Made by a program: the position numbers and the translations under genes. This document shows, in pieces, positions 39,318-48,110 of a stretch of DNA of 64,000 nt. Under the pieces are notes generated by a model, which worked only from the letters and a program-made list of their open reading frames with translations, had not been told where the DNA came from and ran no database searches. This DNA is from Actinokineospora baliensis (GTDB lineage: Bacteria > Actinomycetota > Actinomycetes > Mycobacteriales > Pseudonocardiaceae): assembly GCF_016907695.1 (NCBI RefSeq), contig NZ_JAFBCK010000001.1:7617388-7681387 (forward strand), in the 5' to 3' direction. Each line of letters starts with the position of its first letter. Within the stretch, counting starts at the first letter, position 1.

Positions 39318-40460
39318 ATGCAGCAAGTGTCCGAAGTGGTCAACTCGTGGAACGAGTGGGACCCGCTGGAGGAGATCGTGGTCGGGTCGGCCGACGGGGC
39401 GAACTTCGAGCCGAGCGAGCCGGGCAACCGGCCGCAGATCCGCAACGCCGCGCCCGGCACGCCGTTCCCGACCGGGCCCAAGTCGGCCGAGGCCGTCGAC
39501 CGCGCCAACGAGGAGCTGGCCGGGCTGGTGTCGCTGCTGGAGTCCGAGGGCGTGCGGGTGCGCAGGCCCTCGCCGCACGACTTCGCCCAGCCGGTGCGCA
39601 CCCCCGACTTCACCTCGGCCAACCAGTACTGCGCGGTGTGCCCGCGGGACGTGATGATCACCATCGGCAACGAGATCATCGAGGCGCCGATGTCGCGGCG
39701 GGCCCGCTACTTCGAGTACCAGCCCTACCGGGACCTGGTGTACGAGTACTGGAACGCCGACCCGGCGGTGGTGTGGACGACCGCGCCGAAGCCGTCGATG
39801 GCCGACCGGATGTACCGCGAGGAGTTCTGGGACGTCCCGCTGGCCGAACGGCACGCGCGCATGCACTCCTTCGAGTTCTGCATCACCCAGGACGAGGTCG
39901 TCTTCGACGCGGCGGACATGAGCCGCTTCGGCCGCGACATCGTGGTGCAGGAGTCGATGACCACCAACCGGGCTGGCATCGCCTGGCTCAAGCGGCACCT
40001 GGAGCCCAAGGGGTTCCGGATCCGGCCGGTGCACTTCCCGCTGGACTTCTTCCCCTCGCACATCGACTGCACGTTCGTGCCGCTGCGGCCGGGCCTGGTG
40101 CTGACCAACCCGGACCGACCGCTGCGCGAGGGCGAGGAGAAGCTGTTCCTGGCCAACGACTGGGAGCTGGTCGAGGCGCCGGAACCGACCACCGGCAACG
40201 ACGACATGCCCGAGTTCTGCCAGTCGTCGAAGTGGCTGTCGATGAACGTGCTCAGCATCGGCCCCGGCAAGGTCATCTGCGAGCAGCAGGAGAAGCCGCT
40301 GCAGGAACTGCTGTACACACTGGACTTCGAGGTGTTCCCGGTCCCGTTCCGCAACGTGTTCGAGTACGGCGGGTCGCTGCACTGCGCCACCTGGGACGTG
40401 CGCCGCACCGGGGCCGGGGAGGACTACTTCCCGCACTCCGACTACCAGCCGCTGGTCTGA
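39318..40460 (+). CDS. L-arginine:glycine amidinotransferase family protein
   Basis: 380 aa from ATG at 39318. It transfers the amidino group of arginine to an amine. By alignment with human AGAT the catalytic triad is kept: Asp 197 (VFDAADMSRF), His 248 (FPSHIDCTF) and Cys 356 (GSLHCATWDVRR). Conserved SSKWLSMNVL is present. Within the cluster it is the obvious source of a guanidine. With glycine it would make guanidinoacetate, which I propose as the starter for the loading adenylation domain; amidination of the finished vicinal diamine is the alternative. It lies 28 bp after the oxygenase and 15 bp before the carbamoyltransferase gene. Confidence 0.94.
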   Translation: MQQVSEVVNSWNEWDPLEEIVVGSADGANFEPSEPGNRPQIRNAAPGTPFPTGPKSAEAVDRANEELAGLVSLLESEGVRVRRPSPHDFAQPVRTPDFTSANQYCAVCPRDVMITIGNEIIEAPMSRRARYFEYQPYRDLVYEYWNADPAVVWTTAPKPSMADRMYREEFWDVPLAERHARMHSFEFCITQDEVVFDAADMSRFGRDIVVQESMTTNRAGIAWLKRHLEPKGFRIRPVHFPLDFFPSHIDCTFVPLRPGLVLTNPDRPLREGEEKLFLANDWELVEAPEPTTGNDDMPEFCQSSKWLSMNVLSIGPGKVICEQQEKPLQELLYTLDFEVFPVPFRNVFEYGGSLHCATWDVRRTGAGEDYFPHSDYQPLV

Positions 40461-40475
40461 GGGGAAGGGATCGCC

Positions 40476-42185
40476 ATGTACATCCTCGGGGTCAACTCGG
40501 TCTACCACGAGTCGTCGGCCTGCCTGGTCCGCGACGGGGTCGTGCTCGCCGCGGCCGAGGAGGAGCGGTTCAACCGGGTCAAGCACGGCAAGGAGGCCCG
40601 CTCGGACAACCCGGACGAGCTGCCGCGCGAGGCCATCGACTTCTGCCTGGCCACAGCGGGCATCACGCTCGCCGAGGTCGACCACGTCACGGTCGCGGCG
40701 GACCCGGACGTCATCGCCGAGGTGCTACGGCTCGGGCTGCCGTCGCCGTGGGCCGACCGGGCGGACCAGAAGCGGTTCCTGGGCAAGCTGCCCGACATCC
40801 CGCGCCGGTTCGGCGAACTCGGCTTCACCGGCGAGTTCCACTGGGTGGCCCACCACACCGCGCACGCGGCGTCGGCCTATTTCGCCTCGTCCTTCGACGA
40901 CGCCGCCGTCCTGGTGGTCGACGCCCTGGGCGACGACGCGTTCTCCACCCGCTTCTACCGCGCGCGGGGCACCACGCTCGACCACGTCCAGAGCGTCCGG
41001 TACCCGGCGTCCATCGGTTACCTGTGGGAGCTGGTGTCCGTCTACTTGGGATTCGGCGTGTACGACGCGGCGAAGGTGATGGGCCTGGCCGCCTACGGAG
41101 ACCCGACCCGCTTCGCCGCCGCTTTCGACCGCCTGGCCTGGACCACCCAGGACGGCGGCTTCGACATGGCCCACGACCTCCTGCGCTTCGCCGACATCCT
41201 CTACTACCCGCCGTCGGCGAACACCGGCGGACTGGTCGAGCTCCTCGGCGTCGAACCCCGCTCGCGCGGCGCGTCCCTCGACCAGGTGCACCAGGACGTC
41301 GCCGCTGCGTTGCAGGAGAAGACGAACGAGTTGGTGCTGCACATGACCAACCACCTGCACCAGCTCACCGGCTCGTCGCGCCTGTGCCTGGCGGGCGGCG
41401 TCGCGCTCAATTGCGTGGCGAACCAGATCGCGTTCGAGCGGTCCCCGTTCACCGAACTCTACGTGCAGCCCGCGGCCCACGACGGCGGCCTTTCGGTCGG
41501 CGCGGCATTGCACGTGTGGAACCACGTGCTGGGGCAGTCGCGGTCGCCGGAAATGCCGCACGCCTATTGGGGGCCGTCGTTCTCGGATTCGGCGATCGCG
41601 GACGAGCTTTCGCGCCACCCCGACCTCGTGGTGTCCCAGCCGGAGCACTTCGAGGCCGAGGTCGCGCGGTTGGTGGCCGGTGGCAAGGTCATCGGCCTGT
41701 TCCAGGGTGCGATGGAACTGGGTCCGCGCGCGCTGGGCAACCGCAGCATCATCGGGGACCCCCGCGAACGGGCGATGCGGGAGGTGCTCAACCACAAGGT
41801 GAAGCACCGGGAGTACTTCCGGCCGCTGGCGCCCAGCGTGCTCGCCGAGGCGGTGGACGAGTGGTTCGAGGTCGCCAAACCCACCAGCGCGGGCGACTAC
41901 ATGCTGATGGCCTACCCGGCGCGACCGGACAAGTACGCGCGGATGGGCGCGGTGCTGCACGTGGACAACACCTGCCGGATCCAGGCCGTGCACCGGGAGA
42001 CCAACCCGCGGTTCCACCGGATCATCACCGAGTTCGCGGCGCTGACCGGGGTGCCGATGGTGTTGAACACCTCGTTCAACGACCAGGAACCGATCATCTG
42101 CACCCCGGGTGACGCGCTGGCCACCTTCCGCAAGACCGAGATCGACTTCCTGGCGATCGGCCCGTTCCTGGTGCGCAAGGGCTAG
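40476..42185 (+). CDS. Carbamoyltransferase (TobZ/NovN/CmcH family)
   Basis: 569 aa. The N-terminal Kae1-like domain starts with YILGVNSVYHESSACLV and carries the iron-binding HHTAHAASAYF. The C-terminal YrdC-like domain has FQGAMELGPRALGNRSI, which binds carbamoyl phosphate and ATP. The family transfers carbamoyl from carbamoyl phosphate through carbamoyl-AMP, mostly to hydroxyls in antibiotics. In this setting it could carbamoylate the cyclic guanidine nitrogen, as required for guadinomine-type products, or the hydroxyl made by module 2. GGGGAAGGG lies upstream of the ATG. The 3' end overlaps the convergent SDR gene by 4 bp. Confidence 0.94.
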   Translation: MYILGVNSVYHESSACLVRDGVVLAAAEEERFNRVKHGKEARSDNPDELPREAIDFCLATAGITLAEVDHVTVAADPDVIAEVLRLGLPSPWADRADQKRFLGKLPDIPRRFGELGFTGEFHWVAHHTAHAASAYFASSFDDAAVLVVDALGDDAFSTRFYRARGTTLDHVQSVRYPASIGYLWELVSVYLGFGVYDAAKVMGLAAYGDPTRFAAAFDRLAWTTQDGGFDMAHDLLRFADILYYPPSANTGGLVELLGVEPRSRGASLDQVHQDVAAALQEKTNELVLHMTNHLHQLTGSSRLCLAGGVALNCVANQIAFERSPFTELYVQPAAHDGGLSVGAALHVWNHVLGQSRSPEMPHAYWGPSFSDSAIADELSRHPDLVVSQPEHFEAEVARLVAGGKVIGLFQGAMELGPRALGNRSIIGDPRERAMREVLNHKVKHREYFRPLAPSVLAEAVDEWFEVAKPTSAGDYMLMAYPARPDKYARMGAVLHVDNTCRIQAVHRETNPRFHRIITEFAALTGVPMVLNTSFNDQEPIICTPGDALATFRKTEIDFLAIGPFLVRKG

Positions 42186-42934
42186 CCGTGCTGGTGCCTG
42201 CGGAAGCCGCCCTCGGAGTTGATCACTTGGCCGGTGACCCACGCCGCGTCCGGCCCGGCCAGCCAGGTGATCAGCCTGGCCGGGTCCTGCGGCCGCCCCC
42301 AGCGCCCGGCCGGGAAGCGCGCCAGCAGGTCGGCGCGCTGCTCGGGGCTGGGCCAGCCGGTGTCGACCGGGCCGGGGTTCACCGCGTTCACGGTGATACC
42401 CCGGTCCGCGAGGTGGTCGGCCAGCGTCGGGGTGATGCCCGCCAGGGCCGCCTTGCTGGTGGCGTACGCGATCTCGTCCGGCATCGGCCCCAGGGCCTGG
42501 CCGGAGGTCATCAGCACCACCCGACCGCCCGCGCGGCCGTCGTGCTGGGCGGCGAACGCCTGGACCAGCAGGAGGGTGGACCGGGTGTTGACCGCCCAGT
42601 GCGCGTCGAGGGTGTCCGCGTCGAGGGTGCCCAGCGGGCCGTCGGCACCGTTGAGCGCGTGGTTGCACACCAGGATGTCGACGTGTCCAGGGGCGGCGGC
42701 GACCAGGCGCTCCGGGGCGCCGGGTGCGGTGAGGTCGAGGCCGAGGTGGGCGGCGGACAGCTCGGCCGCGAGCACCTCCGGGCCATCCGGGTCGGGGCTC
42801 CACGGCCGGTCCGCGGCGGCGTGGTGGTGCAGGAACAGGTCCGCGCCCGCCCCGGCGAGACCGCTGGCGATCGCGTACCCGATGCCCGCCCGTCTGCTGA
42901 CCCCGGTGACCAGGGCGAGTTTCCCGTTCAGCAC
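42182..42934 (-). CDS. Short-chain dehydrogenase/reductase
   Basis: 250 aa, classical SDR size. NAD(P) site TGVSRRAGIGYAIA, conserved CNHALN, catalytic Ser of LMTSGQAL and YxxxK of AYATSKAAL, and VNAVNPGPVDTGW after it. The C-terminus EGGFRR is typical of FabG-like reductases. GTG start at 42934. It is convergent with the carbamoyltransferase, so it may mark the cluster edge or be a separate gene; no substrate can be assigned. Confidence 0.9.
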   Translation of the reverse strand: MLNGKLALVTGVSRRAGIGYAIASGLAGAGADLFLHHHAAADRPWSPDPDGPEVLAAELSAAHLGLDLTAPGAPERLVAAAPGHVDILVCNHALNGADGPLGTLDADTLDAHWAVNTRSTLLLVQAFAAQHDGRAGGRVVLMTSGQALGPMPDEIAYATSKAALAGITPTLADHLADRGITVNAVNPGPVDTGWPSPEQRADLLARFPAGRWGRPQDPARLITWLAGPDAAWVTGQVINSEGGFRRHQHG

Positions 42935-42964
42935 CCGGCCTGTCTACCAGGTCGCGCGCCGGGG

Positions 42965-43285
42965 TCAGGACGAGCGGGCGGCCCTGCCCCTGGGGTCGAA
43001 CATCACCGGCACCACGTCGGCGTAGGGCTGGTCGTCGAGCTCGACGCGGGCCGGGGGGACGCCGACGAGGGTCAGCGCCCAGAAGTGGTCGACGTCGACG
43101 TTCTCGTTGCAGGCGTTGCAGGAGACGCGCACGACGCCCTCCTGCTCGCTGGCCTGCGCGCGGTAGCCGACCCGCGCCAGCGAGTGGGTGCCGACCTTGC
43201 AGGTGGCGGGCAGGATGGCCACCCGCTCACCGATGTTGCTCACGCGGTAGCGGACGGCCATGTCTGGGGGGCGGTTGTCGTACAT
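42965..43285 (-). CDS. Small conserved-looking protein with paired cysteines
   Basis: 106 aa from ATG at 43285. It contains CKVGTHSL and, about 25 residues on, VSCNACNENV, a CxxC pair that could form half of a zinc ribbon together with the earlier cysteine. The rest is hydrophilic and Arg-rich. I do not recognise the family. A long open frame on the same strand runs much further upstream but is antisense to the ABC transporter genes and is not real. TTAGGGTG lies 9 nt or so before the ATG. Confidence 0.6.
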   Translation of the reverse strand: MYDNRPPDMAVRYRVSNIGERVAILPATCKVGTHSLARVGYRAQASEQEGVVRVSCNACNENVDVDHFWALTLVGVPPARVELDDQPYADVVPVMFDPRGRAARSS

Positions 43286-43489
43286 GGCCGACACCCTAAC
43301 CCGACCGTCGAACAGATGTTCGTCCACGGTGGACCAGATCACCCGCACGGGTGGCCCTTGAGTCCACAGAGGACAGACATGGCAAGGCAGACCCCGGCGG
43401 CGTACGACGTCCGGGAACAGTGGGTGACTATCCGACCCTCGCCCGGGTGAGTCGGTCGCTGGTAGTGTCGGGACGGTCACCGCAAACCG

Positions 43490-44443
43490 ATGGGGATGGT
43501 GTTCGTGGGAACGCAGGTCCGGCCACCGATCATCTCCGGGAGCGGACTGGTGAAGCGCTTCGCCGATTTCGAGGCGGTCCGCGGAATTGATTTCCAGGTG
43601 CGCCCCGGAGAGGCTTTCGGCTTCCTCGGGCCCAATGGCGCAGGCAAGTCCTCGACCATGCGCATGGTGTCGTGCATGTCCCCGCGCACCGGCGGCGACC
43701 TGCGGGTGCTGGGCATGGACCCGGACACGCACGGCCCGGCGATCCGGGCCCGCATCGGTGTTGTGCCCCAACAGGACAACCTCGACCGCGAGCTCACCGT
43801 CCGGCAGAACCTGCACGTCTACGGCCGCTACTTCGGCCTCACCCGAGCGCAGGTGCGGGCCAAGGCGGTCGAGCTGATCGAGTTCGCCCGGCTCGCCGAC
43901 CGCGCCGACGACGACGTGGAACCGCTCTCCGGCGGGATGAAGCGCCGGTTGACCATCGCCCGCGCGCTGGTCAACGACCCGGAGGTGCTGCTGCTCGACG
44001 AGCCGACCACCGGCCTGGACCCGCAGGCGCGGCACCTGCTGTGGGAGAAGCTGTTCGCGCTCAAGCAGCGCGGCGTCACGCTGATCATCACGACGCACTA
44101 CATGGACGAGGCCGAGCAGCTGTGCGACCGGCTGGTGGTCATGGACGGCGGCAAGATCGTCGCGGAGGGCTCGCCAGCCGAGCTGATCGCCAGGTACGCC
44201 ACCCGCGAGGTGCTGGAACTGCGCTTCGCCCCCGGCGAGCAGCACGCGGCCGTGGACGCCGTGCGCGACCTGGCCGACCGCGTCGAGGTCCTGCCCGACC
44301 GCCTCCTGCTCTACACCACCGACGGCGACGCGGCCACCACCCGCGCCCACGACCGCGGCGTGCGGCCCACCTCGACCCTGGTGCGCCGCTCCACCCTGGA
44401 GGACGTGTTCCTCCGGCTCACCGGCCGAACGCTGGTGGACTAG
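43490..44443 (+). CDS. ABC-2 type exporter ATPase (DrrA/NodI-like)
   Basis: 317 aa if the ATG at 43490 is used; GTG at 43505, with GGGG 9 nt upstream, would shorten it by five residues. Walker A GPNGAGKSS, signature LSGGMKRRL, Walker B VLLLDEPTTGLD, H-loop ITTHYMDEAE. The C-terminal extension (about 225-317) is typical of DrrA/NodI ATPases that pair with separate permeases. The two permease genes follow with no gap. A TAGTGT hexamer at 43463 may be the -10. Export of the cluster product is a reasonable inference from position only. Confidence 0.94.
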   Translation: MGMVFVGTQVRPPIISGSGLVKRFADFEAVRGIDFQVRPGEAFGFLGPNGAGKSSTMRMVSCMSPRTGGDLRVLGMDPDTHGPAIRARIGVVPQQDNLDRELTVRQNLHVYGRYFGLTRAQVRAKAVELIEFARLADRADDDVEPLSGGMKRRLTIARALVNDPEVLLLDEPTTGLDPQARHLLWEKLFALKQRGVTLIITTHYMDEAEQLCDRLVVMDGGKIVAEGSPAELIARYATREVLELRFAPGEQHAAVDAVRDLADRVEVLPDRLLLYTTDGDAATTRAHDRGVRPTSTLVRRSTLEDVFLRLTGRTLVD

Positions 44444-45268
44444 GTGACCACCACCGTCGACCGCCCCACCGCGGCGGCCACCGGCGTCGTCGTCCGGCCG
44501 TGGCGCGCGGTGTGGCTGCGCCTGGAAGGCCAGTGGACCTGGTACCGGCGGCACTGGACGGCGAGCCTGCTGTCCTCCGGCCTGCAACCGGTCCTGTTCC
44601 TCACCGCCATGGGGGTGGGGTTCGGCTCGCAGGTGCGCCCGGGCCCGCTCACCGGTGGCGCGCCGTACTTGGCTTACGTGGCACCGACGATCCTCGTGAG
44701 CGGCCTGATCACGATCGCGGTCGCCGAGGCCGGGTTGCCGATCCTGTCCGGTTTCAAGTGGAAACAGGACTACTGGGCGGTCGCCTCGTCGCCGATCAGC
44801 CCGGGGCAGCTGTTCACCGCGGAACTCCTGTGGATCACCGCCCGGCTCGTCCTCGGCGCGGTGCTGTACCTGGCGGTCACCGCGCTGCTGGGCGGGTGGA
44901 CGGGACCGGGAGCGCTGCTGGTGGCACCGATCGCGGTCCTGGCTGGCGCGGCCTGCGCCACCCCGATCATGGCCTTCGCCGCCACCACCAAGGGCGACGG
45001 CCACGTCTTCGCCGCCCTGAACCGCTTCGTCGTCATGCCGATGACCCTGTTCGCGGGCACCTTCTTCCCCCTCGACCGCCTCCCAGAAGCCGTGCGACCG
45101 CTCGCCTGGATCTCCCCGCTGTGGCACGGCAACGAGCTCGCCCGCGGTGCGGCGCTCGGCGGGCTCGGGGTGTGGCCCGCACTGGGACACCTGGCGGTGC
45201 TGATCGGACTGCTGGGCCTGGGAGTCGCCACGGGACGCCGCCGCTTCCAACGCAGGCTGGTGGTCTGA
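44444..45268 (+). CDS. ABC-2 type exporter permease (NodJ/DrrB-like), first subunit
   Basis: 274 aa from a GTG immediately after the ATPase stop. About six transmembrane helices are visible, for example APTILVSGLITIAVAE and LGAVLYLAVTALLGG. The family signature near the last third is FVVMPMTLFAGTFFPLDRLP followed by ISPLWHGNELARG. It probably forms a heterodimer with the next gene product, since each is a complete permease. Confidence 0.93.
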   Translation: MTTTVDRPTAAATGVVVRPWRAVWLRLEGQWTWYRRHWTASLLSSGLQPVLFLTAMGVGFGSQVRPGPLTGGAPYLAYVAPTILVSGLITIAVAEAGLPILSGFKWKQDYWAVASSPISPGQLFTAELLWITARLVLGAVLYLAVTALLGGWTGPGALLVAPIAVLAGAACATPIMAFAATTKGDGHVFAALNRFVVMPMTLFAGTFFPLDRLPEAVRPLAWISPLWHGNELARGAALGGLGVWPALGHLAVLIGLLGLGVATGRRRFQRRLVV

Positions 45269-46093
45269 GTGTCTGTTGTGGACAACCGGCGGCGGGTTGC
45301 CGTGTTGCAGCGGGTTCTGCCGTCGGGCAGCTACGTGGGGTTGGCCCGGCGGCTGGTGGAGCGGTCGGCGTTGTTGTACGCGCGGGCGTGGATGGTGTTG
45401 CTGTCGGGGATCTTCGAGCCGTTGTTCTACGTCCTGGCGTTCCAGATCGGGTTCGGGGCGCTGGTGCCGGTGGTGACCGGGCCGGGCGGGGTGCAGCTGA
45501 GCTACGTCGCTTTCGTGGCCCCCGCGCTGTTGGTCGCCTCCGCGATGAACGGCGCCGTGTCCGAGACGATGAGCATGTTCTACAAGCTGCGCTTCGACGG
45601 CCTCTACGACTCCGTGTTGGCCACGCCGCTGGGCACCTACGACGTCGCGCTGGGCGAGTTGTCCTGGACGGTGTTGCGCAGCGGCCTGTACGCGGTGGCG
45701 TTCTTCACCGTGATGGCCGTGATGGGGCTGGTCACCACGCCGTGGGCGCTGCTGCTGGTGCCGGTCGCGTTGCTGGTGTCGATGGCGTTCGCCGCGATCG
45801 GCATGGTGTGCGCGACGGTGCTGCGGTCGTCGGCGCAGTTCGAGTACATCCACCTCCTCGTGGTGCCGATGTTCCTGTTCTCCGGCACCTTCTTCTCCGT
45901 CGAGGTCTACCCGCTGCCGCTGCGGGTCCTCGCCGAACTGTCCCCGCTCTACCACGGCGTGGAACTGGCCAGGGGGTTCTCCGTCGGCGTGCTGGGCCCG
46001 GCGGTGCTCGGCCACGTGGCGGTGCTGCTCGCCCTGACCGCGGCAGGCCTCTACGGCACGTCGCGGCGCATCGGCAAGCTCCTGCTCACCTAG
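45269..46093 (+). CDS. ABC-2 type exporter permease (NodJ/DrrB-like), second subunit
   Basis: 274 aa from a GTG abutting the previous stop. Six predicted transmembrane helices. The signature VPMFLFSGTFFSVEVYPLP and LSPLYHGVELARG closely parallel the first permease, so the two are likely old duplicates forming a heterodimer. The 3' end overlaps the convergent repeat-built ORF by 8 bp. Confidence 0.93.
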   Translation: MSVVDNRRRVAVLQRVLPSGSYVGLARRLVERSALLYARAWMVLLSGIFEPLFYVLAFQIGFGALVPVVTGPGGVQLSYVAFVAPALLVASAMNGAVSETMSMFYKLRFDGLYDSVLATPLGTYDVALGELSWTVLRSGLYAVAFFTVMAVMGLVTTPWALLLVPVALLVSMAFAAIGMVCATVLRSSAQFEYIHLLVVPMFLFSGTFFSVEVYPLPLRVLAELSPLYHGVELARGFSVGVLGPAVLGHVAVLLALTAAGLYGTSRRIGKLLLT

Positions 46094-46961
46094 CGGCGGA
46101 GGCCTCGATGACGGCGATCGTGCGCAGCACCACCGGGCGCGGTTCCCCGCTCTCGACCGCCTCGACCAACCCGCGCAACACCGCGACCAGCCCCACCACC
46201 CCGGCCACCCCGCGCAGCGCCGCGATCAGCCACCACAGACCGTTGACCAGGCCGCGATCCCTTGCCACAGCGGCGAACCGCCTGGCGAGCACCACCCGCC
46301 CATGGCACGCGACCGCGGCGGCGAGCCTGCCGATGATCAACGCCTCGAACCCGGCCACCGCACCCGCCTTCCCCAGTCCGACCCCATCGGGCCAGTACAG
46401 CCCGACCCGGGTGCCCGCGAACGACCCGTCTTCGGCTGTCAGCCGTTCAGCCGACACCGCCAAGCCGAACGGTGCCGACACCCGGCCGCCCGCGAACGAC
46501 CGGTCTTCGGCTCTTGGCCGTTCGGCGGGCACCACCAGGACCGAACCAGCGACGCGCACCTCAACCACACCCGCACGGCACGCGGCCGCGGGCCCGCTGA
46601 TGATCAGCAGCTCGTACCCGGTGGCCACGACTTCCGAGGTCCCGGTGCGGCGTTCGGCGGACACCGCCAGGGGCGAGACGGCAGCGACTCCCACCACAGC
46701 ACCCGCCCTCACCTGCCCGAATCCGTCCAGCCGGTACAGCCCGGTCTGGCCGCGGGCGAACGACCGGTCCGAACCCGCGCGGCACGCAAACGCAGCGGCG
46801 AACCCGCCGATGATCAACGCCCCCGCGACCACGCCCGCCCTCCCCTGTCCGAATCCGTCCAGCCAGCACCGCCCGGCCCGGGCGAACGACCGGTCTTCGG
46901 CTGTCAGCCGTTCGGCGGATACTGCCGGGGGCGAAACGGCGGCGGCGGGCTGGTCGATCAA
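46086..46961 (-). CDS. Repeat-built hypothetical protein
   Basis: 291 aa from TTG at 46961; a later start is possible. It is Ala/Gly/Val-rich and made of about three degenerate repeats, each with SAERLTAEDRSFA, then GLYxxDGxGxGxAGAV, then ALIIGxxAAAxAC. The C-terminal 50 residues (LWWLIAALRGVAGVVGLVAVL) are hydrophobic and unique. No signal peptide is evident. The opposite strand is also open but reads as Pro/Arg-rich low complexity, so minus-strand coding is preferred. I recognise no family. It fills the gap between the exporter and the sensor kinase and could be a non-coding repeat region instead. Confidence 0.45.
   Translation of the reverse strand: MIDQPAAAVSPPAVSAERLTAEDRSFARAGRCWLDGFGQGRAGVVAGALIIGGFAAAFACRAGSDRSFARGQTGLYRLDGFGQVRAGAVVGVAAVSPLAVSAERRTGTSEVVATGYELLIISGPAAACRAGVVEVRVAGSVLVVPAERPRAEDRSFAGGRVSAPFGLAVSAERLTAEDGSFAGTRVGLYWPDGVGLGKAGAVAGFEALIIGRLAAAVACHGRVVLARRFAAVARDRGLVNGLWWLIAALRGVAGVVGLVAVLRGLVEAVESGEPRPVVLRTIAVIEASAAR
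46306..46926. repeat. Imperfect tandem DNA repeats of about 130-150 bp
   Basis: The segment at 46306-46463 recurs at 46783-46926 with roughly four-fifths identity by eye. Parts of it recur between (46578-46625 and 46660-46769). Recognisable cores are GCGAACGACCGGTCTTCGG, CCGATGATCAACGCC and CCGAATCCGTCCAGCC. They encode the repeat motifs of the minus-strand protein. Confidence 0.7.
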
Positions 46962-46979
46962 ACCTGCGTGGCAGCCCCC

Positions 46980-48110
46980 GTGACCGAGGACGCGCAGGCC
47001 GCGCTGGACCGGGTGACCGCGCTAGCGGGTGCGTCGATGCGGGGTGCGGTGGCGGTCCTCGGCGGGGTGGCCGCGGTCGCAGGGCTGGCGCCGCCGGTGT
47101 CGCTGCCCGTGGTGCTGGTCGCGGTGGCGGTGAGCGTGCTGTGGTCGGCGGTGTTCGCGCTGATCACCGTCCGGCACGGTGTCCTGGGCTGGGTCATGCT
47201 GGTCGACATCGCCCTGACCACCGCGTTGTGCCTGCTGCAGCCGTGGCTGGTGGCGCCGGAGCTGCGGTTGGGCGGGGCGAGCTGGGTGGACGGGCTGACC
47301 TCGATGACGATCGTGGTGGCCAGCATCGCCTGGCGGCCCCGGCTGGCCGTGCCCGCCGGGCTGCTGGTCGCGCTGACGCACGCGCTGGGCGCCTGGCAGG
47401 AGGGCGGGGCGCTGGGCACGCTGGGCATCCACCTGATCCAGATCGCCGCGACGGCCGCGCTGATGACGGTGCTGCGCCGCGCCGCCCGGGTCGCCGACGA
47501 CGCGCTCGACGAGTTGCGCGCCACCGAACGGGCGGCGGCCGTGCTGCGCGCGCGGCGGGCCGACGAGCGGGCGCACAAACGGGAACTGCACGACACGGTC
47601 CTCGCGACGCTGACCACGATCGGCACCGACGGCATCACCGCGACCTCGGCGGCACTGCGCGCCCGCGCCGCGGCCGACCTGGCCATCGTCGAGGGCGCGA
47701 TCGACGCGGGCGAACCGGACATCGACGTCGACCTGCGCCACGAACTGCGGGCGGTGGCCGACCGGGCCCAAGTGGAGGTGGTGGTGGACCTTGTCCCCTG
47801 CAAGGTCCCCGTGCACGTCGCCGCCGCGTTCGCCGAAGCCGCCGCCCAAGCCCTGGCCAACGTCGCCAGGCACACCCGCGTCGACCGGGCCCACCTGTCC
47901 CTGACCACCGACTGCGCCTCGGTCCTGGTCACCATCACCGACACCGGCCCCGGCTTCGACCCCACCACCGTCCCCCGCCACCGCTACGGCGTCCGAGAGG
48001 GAATCCAAGGCCGAATGCGCTCCACCAACGGCGACGCCGACATCACCTCCGGCCCCACCGGCACCACAGTGACCCTCCGCTGGCCCGCCACCCCGGAGCC
48101 CACCCCGTGA
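46980..48110 (+). CDS. Membrane sensor histidine kinase (NarL-system type)
   Basis: 376 aa from GTG at 46980. About five transmembrane helices fill residues 15-165. The dimerisation/phosphoacceptor region is HKRELHDTVLATLTTIG, where HDTVL is the HisKA_3 phospho-His box. The ATPase region has AEAAAQALANVARHT (N-box) and TITDTGPGFDP (G-box). The stop overlaps the next gene (GTGA). It probably phosphorylates the LuxR-type regulator at 49458, with the degenerate kinase between them as partner. Confidence 0.9.
   Translation: MTEDAQAALDRVTALAGASMRGAVAVLGGVAAVAGLAPPVSLPVVLVAVAVSVLWSAVFALITVRHGVLGWVMLVDIALTTALCLLQPWLVAPELRLGGASWVDGLTSMTIVVASIAWRPRLAVPAGLLVALTHALGAWQEGGALGTLGIHLIQIAATAALMTVLRRAARVADDALDELRATERAAAVLRARRADERAHKRELHDTVLATLTTIGTDGITATSAALRARAAADLAIVEGAIDAGEPDIDVDLRHELRAVADRAQVEVVVDLVPCKVPVHVAAAFAEAAAQALANVARHTRVDRAHLSLTTDCASVLVTITDTGPGFDPTTVPRHRYGVREGIQGRMRSTNGDADITSGPTGTTVTLRWPATPEPTP

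Noticed and set aside
42965..46015. A 1016-codon open frame on the minus strand
   Set aside because: It is antisense to the ABC-2 exporter genes and reads as Arg/His/Gln-rich low complexity. Only its last 106 codons look like a real small protein.
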